Positions 39,994 to 50,197 are shown, counted from the first letter of the stretch. The stretch is DNA of 64,000 bases from Acidobacteriota bacterium (GCA_025350695.1 JANXXI010000247.1:1-64000); one strand, 5' to 3'. Translations and numbers: made by a program. Notes: generated from the sequence alone by a model not told the origin.

Positions 39994-42753
39994 TTACCTG
40001 ATCCAAATATCGCGGAACGCTATTGGCGAACCCGGGTACGATTGGATCCCGATGAAGCCTCCGGAAACTCCACGCTCCGCGTCTGTGTTGTCGAAGACGG
40101 TAGTCAGTTGCGATGCGCCAGACTCCGTGTCAGTCAACCTCACTTCATAGTGATTGCCCGCCACCACGATGTCATACTGCATCCACACGCCAGGCCTTGT
40201 GGCAGGACCGGGAGTGTAGGCCTGAACTTGTACGTCGCGGCCTCCGGTATGGGTGATTAGATCTCCGGCCGGGATCTTGTAAATGGCCCCAGTGCGATTC
40301 TTGTAAAGACCATCGGGCTCGGGCCTCCGACCGTAATAATCTTTGTTGACATCGCCACGAGCGTTGTCGTCAATCTGGACTTCAAAACCGGAGAAGACAG
40401 CGCTCCAAGCGGGATTTGGGCCAAGAGCGGCTCCCTCGGCGTTCGCCCGCGTCCGTAATGCGGCCGGCAGTCTGCGTAACGGATCGCGGAAGCGGACAAA
40501 GACCCCGCTGTTGCAGTTGGCCGCATCGAACACGCGGAATTGTAACCGCAAGTGGAAATCATCGAATGCCTGCGGCGCATAGTAGAGCAGTGAAAAATCG
40601 GACGAGCCATAGCTTGCTAGTTCTCCGTTCAAGAACGCAAAGCTTTGCCCGCTGTTGGCGGCCCCAGCCAAGCGCCATTTCTTGAATGAGGCGGCTGTGC
40701 CGTCAAACAAAGCAGTGAACCCTTGCGCCACGGCATTAGCAACCTCCGCTTTTGGCAACACGTTCGACTGCAGCAAATCCGCCGTCCGCCGGGAAAGGGC
40801 AACTCCCGTCAGCATCGGATTTGGAGAGCCCAGGCTGGGAAATAACGCCGGAGCATTCACATAACAGTTTGTTGTATCGTGAATGCGGCCGAACTCGTTT
40901 GTCACCGAAGTCGCGGCATCGCTTCCCATCCAAAGTGTGCCCGCGTCGTGATGAGTACTTCCTTCCGCATCGCGCCGGTCATCATAGGGATGCTGCGCCT
41001 GCAACTGCGCCGCCGTGGTCCCGGCCGGCATCGGAACAGTTTTTCCTTCCTTGGTCCCAAGGATGTCGAAGGGCAAACCGTTCGCGAAGATCAACGCAAC
41101 CTCGTCCGCTAACGCATCCATGGCGTTCCAGGTCAGTTTGTCGATTTCCGATTGTGGCGTCACGCTTGTTCTTGTTTTGATATCGGCCAGAGACACCTCG
41201 GCGATGGCGCGGCCGTCTTCAGTTTTGGACGGAGACAAACGCACAAAGCTATCCGGATTATTCGGGGTCATTTCGCCAATACCTCGTAGCGTGATAACGA
41301 CGTGCGTGTCGGTGGCCGTCAGCATGGAGTCCAATTGCTCTGTGTCGGGTATCTTCTTGAAGAGTTCGGCCTCTGAATCCTGCCCTAACTTGCCCAGCCC
41401 GGAGGCCGTGATCTGCAAATGGAAGAAGCGATCCTCGCCGCCGACATTCGCTTTGCCCTTGACGAACAGCGCCGAGGCCTGCAGAGAAGTCCGCGTGGAA
41501 GTGGGCAGAGAACTCAGCGACGAAGTGGGAATGCGGATAGAGAGGTTAGACCGTAAATGGGCCACCAAGTTTTTTCCCATCCGGCTTGCGGCGCGGCCCG
41601 CCAGCGAGTCTTTGAATGTGTTGATCGCCAGGCGCGTACTTTCGATGGCCCCCAAGGCAACCACAACCGTGCTTTGATGACCGTTGGACGACGGCGCAAG
41701 CATGATCAGTTCTTCCTGACCTCCGCTGTCTTTAACTCGCACGCCGGTAACACGCACCCAGTTGTCGGCTTGTGTTTCCGTCACTAGATCCAGCACTCGT
41801 ACTATTGGAACGATCATGATACGCTTGCGTGCGTCGGCCAGCGCGTCTGTGCCATCGGCTTCCCCGGCGGCAACCCGAGCCACTTTGATTAACTCAGGAA
41901 CGGAACTGAATTTGTTGGAAGGGAACAGACCCGGTTCAGCACGTGCCAGCACCGCCAGCGGAGCCTCCAACTTGAGTAGATTCAAAAGGTCGCGGCGCGA
42001 CGTTACATCGGTGGATTTAAGCCCCAGCAATTCTCGAAGGCGGCTGTCGCTCAAGCCCGGGCTGGCCGTGGTGGTAGTGGTGGATCCGCCGCTAGCACCC
42101 GCCGCCATGACCAGATCGCCAACGGCTTCCAAGCTCGCGTAGCGCACTGCGGGATGATCTGGCAGCGCGGCCAGAGCGACAGCGTGAGGCGCCGCGATGG
42201 GAGAAGAGAGCCCATCAAAGAGTTGCCTCCGCAGAGCCGTATGAAGCCGTCCGTAAATAAAATCATTGCTGGCGGTAGCTCCTATTTGATCGCTAGACTG
42301 CCGGAAGTAGGCGTCCTTTAGCGCAGCAACAACCGACGCCGGCCAGTTCTTGAACTCCGCGTTCAGCATTTCCGGGGACCAGCCTCCCCACGCCAACGAC
42401 CTGCCGCCAATAGCAAACATCAATCCTGCATAGCCAAGAGCCGGGTGACTATCCCACGGAGCGCGAAACCCAGGTGCGCCACCTTGGAATGGCATGTTTT
42501 GGACATGCTCAGGAAGGGCGAACGGGCCGGATTCAAGAACAAGGATCCGGCGGCTGTGGGTGGCGTCATTGAGAAATAGTCTAGAGGCGGCAACGGCTCC
42601 AAATGTTCCTCCGCCGATGACAATCACGTCGAATTCGCGTGATTTTCCGGCGATTATAATTTTGGTGCTATCGATCGCTTCTTGCAATGTGTTGCAGAGG
42701 AATCGGCCCATATTGTCGAGCGAAAAGCTCGTCGTCTCAGCTTGCAGTCCCAT
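39994..42753 (-). CDS. GMC oxidoreductase fused to C-terminal DUF1080 (3-keto-disaccharide hydrolase) domain
   Basis: FDVIVIGGGTFGAVAASRL (FAD-binding), FAIGGRSLAWGGWSPE, EGSTHHDAGTLWMGSDAATSVTNEFGRIHDTTNCYVNAPALFPSLGSPNPMLTGVALSRRTAD (GMC C-terminal); then FTALFDGTAASFKKWRLAG...FAFLNGELASYGSSDFSLLYYAPQAFDDFHLRLQFRVFDAANCNSGVFVRFRDP...GFIGIQSYPGSPIAFRDIWIR (DUF1080). Confidence 0.9.
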   Translation of the reverse strand: MGLQAETTSFSLDNMGRFLCNTLQEAIDSTKIIIAGKSREFDVIVIGGGTFGAVAASRLFLNDATHSRRILVLESGPFALPEHVQNMPFQGGAPGFRAPWDSHPALGYAGLMFAIGGRSLAWGGWSPEMLNAEFKNWPASVVAALKDAYFRQSSDQIGATASNDFIYGRLHTALRRQLFDGLSSPIAAPHAVALAALPDHPAVRYASLEAVGDLVMAAGASGGSTTTTTASPGLSDSRLRELLGLKSTDVTSRRDLLNLLKLEAPLAVLARAEPGLFPSNKFSSVPELIKVARVAAGEADGTDALADARKRIMIVPIVRVLDLVTETQADNWVRVTGVRVKDSGGQEELIMLAPSSNGHQSTVVVALGAIESTRLAINTFKDSLAGRAASRMGKNLVAHLRSNLSIRIPTSSLSSLPTSTRTSLQASALFVKGKANVGGEDRFFHLQITASGLGKLGQDSEAELFKKIPDTEQLDSMLTATDTHVVITLRGIGEMTPNNPDSFVRLSPSKTEDGRAIAEVSLADIKTRTSVTPQSEIDKLTWNAMDALADEVALIFANGLPFDILGTKEGKTVPMPAGTTAAQLQAQHPYDDRRDAEGSTHHDAGTLWMGSDAATSVTNEFGRIHDTTNCYVNAPALFPSLGSPNPMLTGVALSRRTADLLQSNVLPKAEVANAVAQGFTALFDGTAASFKKWRLAGAANSGQSFAFLNGELASYGSSDFSLLYYAPQAFDDFHLRLQFRVFDAANCNSGVFVRFRDPLRRLPAALRTRANAEGAALGPNPAWSAVFSGFEVQIDDNARGDVNKDYYGRRPEPDGLYKNRTGAIYKIPAGDLITHTGGRDVQVQAYTPGPATRPGVWMQYDIVVAGNHYEVRLTDTESGASQLTTVFDNTDAERGVSGGFIGIQSYPGSPIAFRDIWIR

Positions 42754-43113
42754 ACGTAATAGACCTCCTGTATTAGGTGCTCCACACGTATATCACAGAT
42801 AATCGCCGTACGAAAGCCCCGCATTTGGGGGGTGAGCTTTGAGATTTTCCGAATGGATGAATTGGAATGTTCCAAAATTCGCGTGTAAGTGGAGACGCCG
42901 TACCCTACTTCTTGAACAGCCGCGCTGTAACCTGTTTGTGGATGCGACTGCTGAAGAAAGTGCAAAACTGAGGACGAGGCCGAAAAGATGTTCCTGCAAG
43001 GGCAACCAGGCGGTGGATACCTTCGAACTTTTGTCCGGTTGTGCGGCAAGCGTAGTCGCTGTTGGGTCAATGGAAAGGCGCGTGGACCATTCCGGCTCAT
43101 CCGCCTTTTCATG

Positions 43114-43223
43114 GAAAAACGGGGACTGACGGAACAGACAGCTTTTTTTCGCAAATTACCTTTCAGAAAAATCAACCGCTTGCGATAGCGAAAAAAGATG
43201 TCAGTTTCGTCAGTCCCCGTTTT
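43114..43223 (+). repeat. Palindromic interspersed element, copy 3
   Basis: GAAAAACGGGGACTGACGGAACAGACAGCTTTTTTTCGC ... GCGATAGCGAAAAAAGATGTCAGTTTCGTCAGTCCCCGTTTT. Confidence 0.94.
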
Positions 43224-43239
43224 GCACGAACTACCGCAG

Positions 43240-46200
43240 CTAGAAATCTACGCGGAGAGCGAACTGGAACACTCGCGGATTTCCCTGCGTTCCAGTAAAC
43301 TTCCCGAACGTGGAGGGCGGTACCGGGGCTGTACCGCCAGGCGTTTGCGAAGTGAATGGATCGCGAACCAGGCCGAAGGTCGAAATGCCGGTGAAGTGTT
43401 GCGTATTGGTCACATTGAACGCTTCCGTGCGGAAGGTCAGCTTGATCTTCTCAGTGATAGTAAAGCTCTTGTACAGGCCTAGATCGATGTTGAACAAACT
43501 CGGAAGGCGCAACACATTGCGGTTTCCGTATTCACCCGGATTTGCGTTGCGATAGCTTTGGTAGGCATAGGTTGGATCGCTGAACAGGTTGGGGTCTCCG
43601 GTGCGGGTTGGGTTCGCTTTTAATTCGCGAATCGCTACACCGTTAGACTGCGAGTTGAAGTTCGTTGCCCATTGACTGGAATCGAACGGCTGGCCGGAAG
43701 GTAGTCCGGACGCCCAGCGGAAGATACCAGTTGAGGTCCAGCCGCCCAGGATTGCCTGTTCCACGCGATTGGCGTTGCCGAAGAACATCTTGCCCTTACC
43801 GGACGGCAGTTCGTACAGGAAGTTCATGTTGACGTTGTGGCGGATGTCGAAATTCGAATTGGCGCGGTTGACGTTCAGATCGAACGGATTCTGCACGAAC
43901 GGGGAACCGAAGTTGCCAGTCACACTCGTATTTTGCGCACCAGAGGCGATGTCGATTGAGTGCCCGGTGGTGTAGTTCAGATCGAACGAGACTCCTTTTT
44001 CCAAACGCTTGCGAAACGAGAATTGCGCCGAGTGGAAGTCGGAGGTACCCAGCGTGGAGAATGTGGTAAGGGCGCCGTATTGAGGTTGGTAGAACAGTGG
44101 ATTGGAAGTGGGACCGCGGAGATCCCATATGTCTTGAACCGTTGTGTAGTCGGTGGTGTTGTTGCCGCCCACTACCGTGCGCGCGATGCGGCGGTAAGCG
44201 GCTTGCGTTGCAGTCAGACTCACCGTCTGACCTAGGAAAGTCGCGTTGCCTGCCAACTTCGGCAGCATGTTTTCAAAGAAAGGAATGTTACCTACCGCGG
44301 TGATCGGCGTGACCTTATCACGCAGGTCGATCAATTGCCGAATGGAGGTGTACCAATCGGCGCCAGACTTCGGATCCTTGATGTTATTCGGAGTCATCAC
44401 GTCACGGCTAAGGAGCAGCGAGCGCGCGATGCGTCCGACATAGGCGGCTTCAAACGAGAATCCACGCCCCAGTTCCCGGGCTGCGCTGATATTAAATGCA
44501 TGGTTGTAGGGCGTGGTCAGCTTGTCGTCGAGAGACGATTGGATGCGTCGGCTGGAATCCGCGGGCTGGCCGGAAGGAAACGCCAGGCTGGATGGAATGA
44601 TAAGTTTGGGTAAGTTGCGTATCTCCTGATTTAGGCCAGTAAACAAAGGGGGAAGATTCGTCGTTGTATTGAAAGTATTCGCCGAAATCCCGGCTGCGGA
44701 AGTGAATCCGATGGCGTTGACGGCATCGAAGTTGACAGCCAGCGCGCTACCAATACGGTCGTACACTATGCGGTATCCGCCGCGCAGCACCATCTTCTTC
44801 GAGAACTGCCAGGCAGCTGAAATCGACGGGGCAAAATTGTTCCAATCCTGGGAATAGAAGCCAGGCTTACCGTTCGCCTTTCCCGAGTAGTCCAGAGTGA
44901 GCAACCCATTGTAGGGGACGCCACTAGCGGAACCGGCAACACGTTGGTCAAAAAAAGTGCTGAGGCTGGTGGTTGGGGCAACCTGATAACCAGTGGCCTC
45001 GTAAACCGGGGTGGACGTGGACCAACGGACACCAGCATTAATGGTGATGGTGGGACGAATGCGCCACGAATCCTGGATATAACCCTCATACTCCTCGGTC
45101 TTAAAGTTACGCGCGACGCCTGTTCCTGGAGCCTGCACCTTACCGCTGCGATCATAGACGAGGTTGGCGGTGTATTGAGGAAGGCGTCCTATCAACGCCC
45201 CCAGGGCATCGCGGGTATTAATCGCCGACCTTGATGCGAGGTTCGGGAAAATATTATTCCCAGCGGCATCGAGATACAGGCTATCTCCCGAGCCCTCGTA
45301 GAAGGATGGGTTTGTTGTTAACGCGTCGTAGGAGGCGCTGTATGCATTCCTGTTGTTGGAGATCCAGCGAAAATTGACGCCAGCCTGAACGGTATGCTTA
45401 CCCTTGCTCCACGAAATGTCGTCCACGATGTTATGAACCGGCGTCGTGCGCACTCTGGCGCGTGAGAAGTTCAAGGGTTGGAAGACGAAGCGGAAAACGA
45501 CCGAGTTCTGATTCGAATCTCCGCCCGTGGTGATTGCGTCACGAGTTATGCCGTAGCGGAATGAATTAATAAGGTTGGGCGAAACCGTCCATGATTCGCT
45601 GACGGCGAGACCGCGCGGATGGGCCCAGGTCTGCACCTGCGCCGTGTCTGGGAAGCGGGAAGTGCCGGTGGAAACATCGTTCTGGTAGTTACCGCGGACG
45701 TTGAGGTTGTGTTTCGAGTTCAGAATATAGTCAACGCGAGCCGTTGCCGTTGCTTGCCTCACAGGGGTTGAGGAATTGAAACGGAGGCCGCTTGTATTCA
45801 ACCCGTCGCCCACGGTGGTGTCATTCGCGGAATACTTCGCCGCGGCAGCCGCAAGAATGCCGATAGTGGCGTTGTTCGTTCCCGGGTCCACTTTGTTCGA
45901 CGCCAGATAGGCGGAACTGATCTGAGCACGGTTCAGGCAGGTAACACCGGAAGGAGTGCCTGCCGGGCAACTGGGGTCGCTCGCGCCATTCGCCGAAAAA
46001 TACCGCACGATACCCTGGCCCAGCGACGGTAGCGGAACCTGGTTGACCACAACCGAGCCCTTTGCTTCACGGAACTGTTCATAGTTGAAAAAGAAGAAGA
46101 TCTTGTCTTTCTTGATCGGACCGCCGATGGACCCGCCAAAGTTGTTGCGCAGCAGCTTGGGCCGCTCAACGCCGGCCTTGTTACTAAACCAATCATTGGC

Positions 46201-46977
46201 GCTGGTCTTAGTGTTGCGGTGATATTCGTACAGGGAACCATTGAACTGGTTGCTGCCGGACTTAGTAAGCAGGGCGATTTGGGCGCCTGACGAACGGCCT
46301 TGATCGGCGTTCGGGTTTGTGGTGGTCACGCGAAATTCCTGGAGGGAATCGGGGGTGACTCGCAAGACACTGAAAAAAGTGTTTCCAGAACGGGCATCGC
46401 CGCCGTACTGGTCCTGATCGTTCACATCGACGCCGTCAAGGGTAACGTTAGCTTGATCGAACCGTCCACCATTCACCGAACCGCCGGCGGTCACACCGGG
46501 CTGTAGCGAGAGCAAGCCCACAACATTGCGGGCGCTAAGCGGCAGGTCGCGAACTTGGGTCGAATTGAATGCGTTGCCGATGGTGGCGTCGGTTGTGTTG
46601 ACAACGGAGGCCTGAGCGTTTACCACCAATATTTCGTTGACTGAGCCGACTTCGGAAAACTTCATGGTGATGCTCTGCGAAGTGTTCACCAGCACGTCGA
46701 GACTCTTGCTGATGAGCGCCTTGAAACCGGTCATCTCAACCTTGAGATCGTAAAGTCCAGCCTGCAGTTGAGGGAAGGAAAATGCTCCGGTGGCGTCGCT
46801 GGTATCTGTTCGAATTGTGTTGGTGGCGCGGCTGGTGAGAGTCACCTTGGCGCCAGGAACAACCGCGTCCGTCGGATCGACTACTTTACCCGAAAGCGAC
46901 GTGCTGGTTTGCGCGAAACTTAGTGAGTTAAAGGCCAGCAAGAATATGGTTAATGCCGCGCTGATTGAAGACTTCAT
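43240..46977 (-). CDS. TonB-dependent receptor-like outer membrane protein (Oar-like)
   Basis: TSLSGKVVDPTDAVVPGAKVTLTSRATNTIRTDTSDATGAFSFPQLQAGLYDLKVEMTGFKA; C-terminus FQFALRVDF. Confidence 0.92.
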   Translation of the reverse strand: MKSSISAALTIFLLAFNSLSFAQTSTSLSGKVVDPTDAVVPGAKVTLTSRATNTIRTDTSDATGAFSFPQLQAGLYDLKVEMTGFKALISKSLDVLVNTSQSITMKFSEVGSVNEILVVNAQASVVNTTDATIGNAFNSTQVRDLPLSARNVVGLLSLQPGVTAGGSVNGGRFDQANVTLDGVDVNDQDQYGGDARSGNTFFSVLRVTPDSLQEFRVTTTNPNADQGRSSGAQIALLTKSGSNQFNGSLYEYHRNTKTSANDWFSNKAGVERPKLLRNNFGGSIGGPIKKDKIFFFFNYEQFREAKGSVVVNQVPLPSLGQGIVRYFSANGASDPSCPAGTPSGVTCLNRAQISSAYLASNKVDPGTNNATIGILAAAAAKYSANDTTVGDGLNTSGLRFNSSTPVRQATATARVDYILNSKHNLNVRGNYQNDVSTGTSRFPDTAQVQTWAHPRGLAVSESWTVSPNLINSFRYGITRDAITTGGDSNQNSVVFRFVFQPLNFSRARVRTTPVHNIVDDISWSKGKHTVQAGVNFRWISNNRNAYSASYDALTTNPSFYEGSGDSLYLDAAGNNIFPNLASRSAINTRDALGALIGRLPQYTANLVYDRSGKVQAPGTGVARNFKTEEYEGYIQDSWRIRPTITINAGVRWSTSTPVYEATGYQVAPTTSLSTFFDQRVAGSASGVPYNGLLTLDYSGKANGKPGFYSQDWNNFAPSISAAWQFSKKMVLRGGYRIVYDRIGSALAVNFDAVNAIGFTSAAGISANTFNTTTNLPPLFTGLNQEIRNLPKLIIPSSLAFPSGQPADSSRRIQSSLDDKLTTPYNHAFNISAARELGRGFSFEAAYVGRIARSLLLSRDVMTPNNIKDPKSGADWYTSIRQLIDLRDKVTPITAVGNIPFFENMLPKLAGNATFLGQTVSLTATQAAYRRIARTVVGGNNTTDYTTVQDIWDLRGPTSNPLFYQPQYGALTTFSTLGTSDFHSAQFSFRKRLEKGVSFDLNYTTGHSIDIASGAQNTSVTGNFGSPFVQNPFDLNVNRANSNFDIRHNVNMNFLYELPSGKGKMFFGNANRVEQAILGGWTSTGIFRWASGLPSGQPFDSSQWATNFNSQSNGVAIRELKANPTRTGDPNLFSDPTYAYQSYRNANPGEYGNRNVLRLPSLFNIDLGLYKSFTITEKIKLTFRTEAFNVTNTQHFTGISTFGLVRDPFTSQTPGGTAPVPPSTFGKFTGTQGNPRVFQFALRVDF

Positions 46978-47402
46978 TTCAAATTTCCCCTCATTGTTAA
47001 ACCCTGGTTTTCAGCCGGGTACGTTGATAGTAATGTTGAGAGAAGGAGAGTGAAGTGAGGCGGCGGACGGCCGTCGAACGCTCGAAAACGTGGAGCAAGA
47101 ACTGAAGCTTCACCATTGCAACCCCTTTCCCAATTGGTCCCGAACGTCGCTGCAAGATCTTCCGGCCAAATGGAATCAAAGCGCGGAAGCAGTTTTATAG
47201 ATATTCACAGATCTGAAACGGGAAGTCAAGGTTTAGTCTTCGGGATGCATTTCAACAAGGCGCTTGTCCGCAGTCCAATCCATGCCTTCAATCTTCGTGT
47301 TTGAGACCAGCTTCGCCATGGGTTTTATCGCCGCGCCGCTGTTATTGTGGGGTGAATGCATGGCTTATATGAATCTGAGACCTTAACAACAAGGAGGCAG
47401 CC

Positions 47403-47594
47403 ATGATGTTTCTTGTTCTTCTCTTAATTCCACCGGCGACATTATGCGTCCTCGCCTGGTTCACTTTCAGCAAATTCCGCCAAGCCAAACGCGGCGAAGC
47501 GGAGATGGCTGCGGCTGGCGCATGGATGGCGTTGACCGGCATTCTCATTCTTGCCTACGGCTATTGCTGGGCAACGCTCCGCATCGGCGGGTAA
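47403..47594 (+). CDS. Small two-TM membrane protein
   Basis: 63 aa MMFLVLLLIPPATLCVLAWFTFSKFRQAKRGEAEMAAAGAWMALTGILILAYGYCWATLRIGG; AAGGAGG RBS just upstream. Confidence 0.55.
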   Translation: MMFLVLLLIPPATLCVLAWFTFSKFRQAKRGEAEMAAAGAWMALTGILILAYGYCWATLRIGG

Positions 47595-48076
47595 GCACAG
47601 CAAGGAAGGAGAAACGTGTTTGTAATACTTTGGATAACCATACCGCGGCGCTTTTGGGCTTGATAGTCGTGCTAACTAACCGCATCAACTCGCGAGAAAA
47701 GCAGTTGCTGTGGCGAGGTTGGCTGATGGCTTGCATCGCACTGCCCTTCTTAGTAGTAGGAGTGTGTGGTGGGCTGATGGAAGTATGGTCAATATATAGG
47801 CTCAAATAGGTCATACCCATCCGCACGTTGAGGAAGATAAATATTTCTGATTCTTCGGCTAGGCACATCGGTTTCGCTCGCTTTAGCAGTGTGTTCTTCT
47901 TCGCTATCATTTCCCAGCGTAGTGATCTAAACGAAAGACGTATCTGGTGGCTGGGCATACTGATGGGCCTAATCGCCTTCTCCTCCTTGCTCTTTCGAAC
48001 TTGCATTAACATCGCGAATTTTATTTCTCTAGCGAAGTAAGTGGATCATGCATAGCTGATCCTATAAAGTAATGTA

Positions 48077-50197
48077 GTGACCCGACTCGCCGCCTTCATC
48101 CTACTGGCTACTACCGCTCTTGCCCAATCCGATTGGCCCACCTTCGGTAACGACCCCGGCGCCATGCGCTACTCTCCCCTGCGTCAAATCAACACCTCGA
48201 ACGTCACCCGCCTTCAACCCGCCTGGACATTTCGCACCGGCAAACCAGGCTCCGAAGCCGTTCCGCTCGTCATCAACGGAATACTATACGTCAACGCACC
48301 GGACGGGGTCTATGCGCTCGTCCCTGAAACCGGCGAGCTGCTGTGGAAGCACGCCGCCGCGCCTATCGCGCTTCGGGGTCTGGCTTACTGGCCGGGCTCG
48401 GCCAACATTCACCCGCGAGTGTTCACCGGTAATGGCCCCTATCTATTAGCGCTAGACGTCACCACAGGCAAACCCGCGCCAGGCTTCGGGAATGAGGGCC
48501 GCGTCGATCTAAAAAAGGGTGTGCTCGGCGATTTGAAAGATGGCCGCTACGCCCTGCAATCCCCACCGGCCATCTTCGGTGACGTTGTCATCACTGGCTC
48601 AAGTAACGGCGAAGGTTCACCCACGCTCGGACTCTATGGCGACATTCGCGGATGGGACGCTAAGTCCGGTAAGCTGCTCTGGACATTCCATACCGTGCCC
48701 CGGCCAGGCGAACCTGGGGCCGAAACATGGCCCACCGATGGCTGGAAAAATCGCTCCGGCACCAACGTCTGGGGCTTCTTCACGGTCGATGTGAAACGCG
48801 GCATCGTCTACGCCCCGCTCGGCTCGCCCACTTCCGATTTCTATGGCAAGGATCGTATCGGCGACAACCTGTATGGCAACTCGCTAGTTGCGCTCGACGC
48901 CCGCACCGGCGCAAAGAAGTGGCATCAACAGTTGGTGCATCACGACATTTGGGATTACGATCTAGCCGCACCTCCGGCCTTATTCGACATTCGCCGCAAT
49001 GGCCGCATCATCCCCGCCGTGGCACAAATCACCAAGATGGGCCTGCTCTTCGTCTTCGATCGCGTCACCGGCGCGCCCATCTACGGCATGGAAGAACGCG
49101 AAGTGCCTCAAACCATCGTGCCCGGCGAAGTCACCGCGAAAACGCAGCCCTTCCCCATGAAGCCGCCGCCGCTTGGCAAGAACACATTTCGCATGGAAGA
49201 GATGTACAACTTGACGCCGGAACATGCACGTTTTTGCAAGGATTTGTTTGAAACAAATCAGATGAAAATTGGCGGCCCCTACACGCCGTTACCCCTTGAA
49301 GGGAACGCGTTGCTTTTTCCCAGCACACTAGGCGGTGGCAACTGGGGAGGCGTTTCGGTCGACCCAACTCTTGGCCGCCTATTCGTAAATATCATGCACG
49401 TGGGCCAATGGGGACACATGGAAAAGCGCGGCGCCGATTATGTGAGGACGTCTGCCTACGGAAACTACGCGCGGTTCTGGAATCGCGAAACACGCGTGCC
49501 TTGCCAAAATCCGCCCTTCGGGGAAATGGTTGCGGTTGATCTCGCCACGGGCGACATTGCCTGGCGCGCGCCGCTCGGCCACATCGATTCGCTGGAAGTG
49601 ATCGGCGTGCGCGACACCGGCACGGTGAGTCTCGGTGGCAGCCTCGCCACGGCTGGAAGTCTTGTGTTCATCGGAGCCACCAACGATGCCCGCTTCCGCG
49701 CCTATGATTCGAAGGTTGGCAAAGCGCTTTGGGAAGTTAAGCTGGAGGCGAACGCGCATTCGAGCCCTGTCACTTATATGGGTCGCGATGGCCGTCAATA
49801 CATTGTGCTGATGGCCGCCGGCGGGGGAGCTTTCTTCGGCGGCGCACCCAGCAACACGCTTGTCGCTTTTGCTCTTCCCGACGCACCACGCAAGCCGCTC
49901 CCCCTGGCGGTATCAAAGGCAGTAGCAGCGGCAGCGGAAGCCCGTCGCGGCGAACCGAAAGTAGGAGCCTTCACGCCACTTGCATTGGCCTCCGGCGATG
50001 CCAAAGCTCTAGTCGAAAAAACCTGCGGAACAGGTTGCCATGCAATTGAAGTCGTAACAAGTCAACGTATGAGCCAGACGGATTGGGACGGAGTTGTTCA
50101 AAACATGGTGGCGCGCGGCGCACAAGCTTCGGACGCTGAGGTCAAAGCGATCGTGGAATATTTGGGCAAGACGCTTGGCAAGAGCGAAGGAAAGTAG
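48077..50197 (+). CDS. PQQ-dependent dehydrogenase with C-terminal cytochrome c-like haem motif
   Basis: DWPTFGNDPGAMRYSPLRQINTSNVTRLQPAWTFRTG; GDIRGWDAKSGKLLWTFHTVPRPGEPG; C-terminal VEKTCGTGCHAIEVV (CxxCH). Confidence 0.92.
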   Translation: MTRLAAFILLATTALAQSDWPTFGNDPGAMRYSPLRQINTSNVTRLQPAWTFRTGKPGSEAVPLVINGILYVNAPDGVYALVPETGELLWKHAAAPIALRGLAYWPGSANIHPRVFTGNGPYLLALDVTTGKPAPGFGNEGRVDLKKGVLGDLKDGRYALQSPPAIFGDVVITGSSNGEGSPTLGLYGDIRGWDAKSGKLLWTFHTVPRPGEPGAETWPTDGWKNRSGTNVWGFFTVDVKRGIVYAPLGSPTSDFYGKDRIGDNLYGNSLVALDARTGAKKWHQQLVHHDIWDYDLAAPPALFDIRRNGRIIPAVAQITKMGLLFVFDRVTGAPIYGMEEREVPQTIVPGEVTAKTQPFPMKPPPLGKNTFRMEEMYNLTPEHARFCKDLFETNQMKIGGPYTPLPLEGNALLFPSTLGGGNWGGVSVDPTLGRLFVNIMHVGQWGHMEKRGADYVRTSAYGNYARFWNRETRVPCQNPPFGEMVAVDLATGDIAWRAPLGHIDSLEVIGVRDTGTVSLGGSLATAGSLVFIGATNDARFRAYDSKVGKALWEVKLEANAHSSPVTYMGRDGRQYIVLMAAGGGAFFGGAPSNTLVAFALPDAPRKPLPLAVSKAVAAAAEARRGEPKVGAFTPLALASGDAKALVEKTCGTGCHAIEVVTSQRMSQTDWDGVVQNMVARGAQASDAEVKAIVEYLGKTLGKSEGK

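Noticed and set aside
42654-43175. 173 aa minus-strand ORF spanning palindromic copy 3
   Set aside because: It translates through the repeat (KKAVCSVSPRFS, also seen in translations across other copies), so the frame is an artefact of the element.
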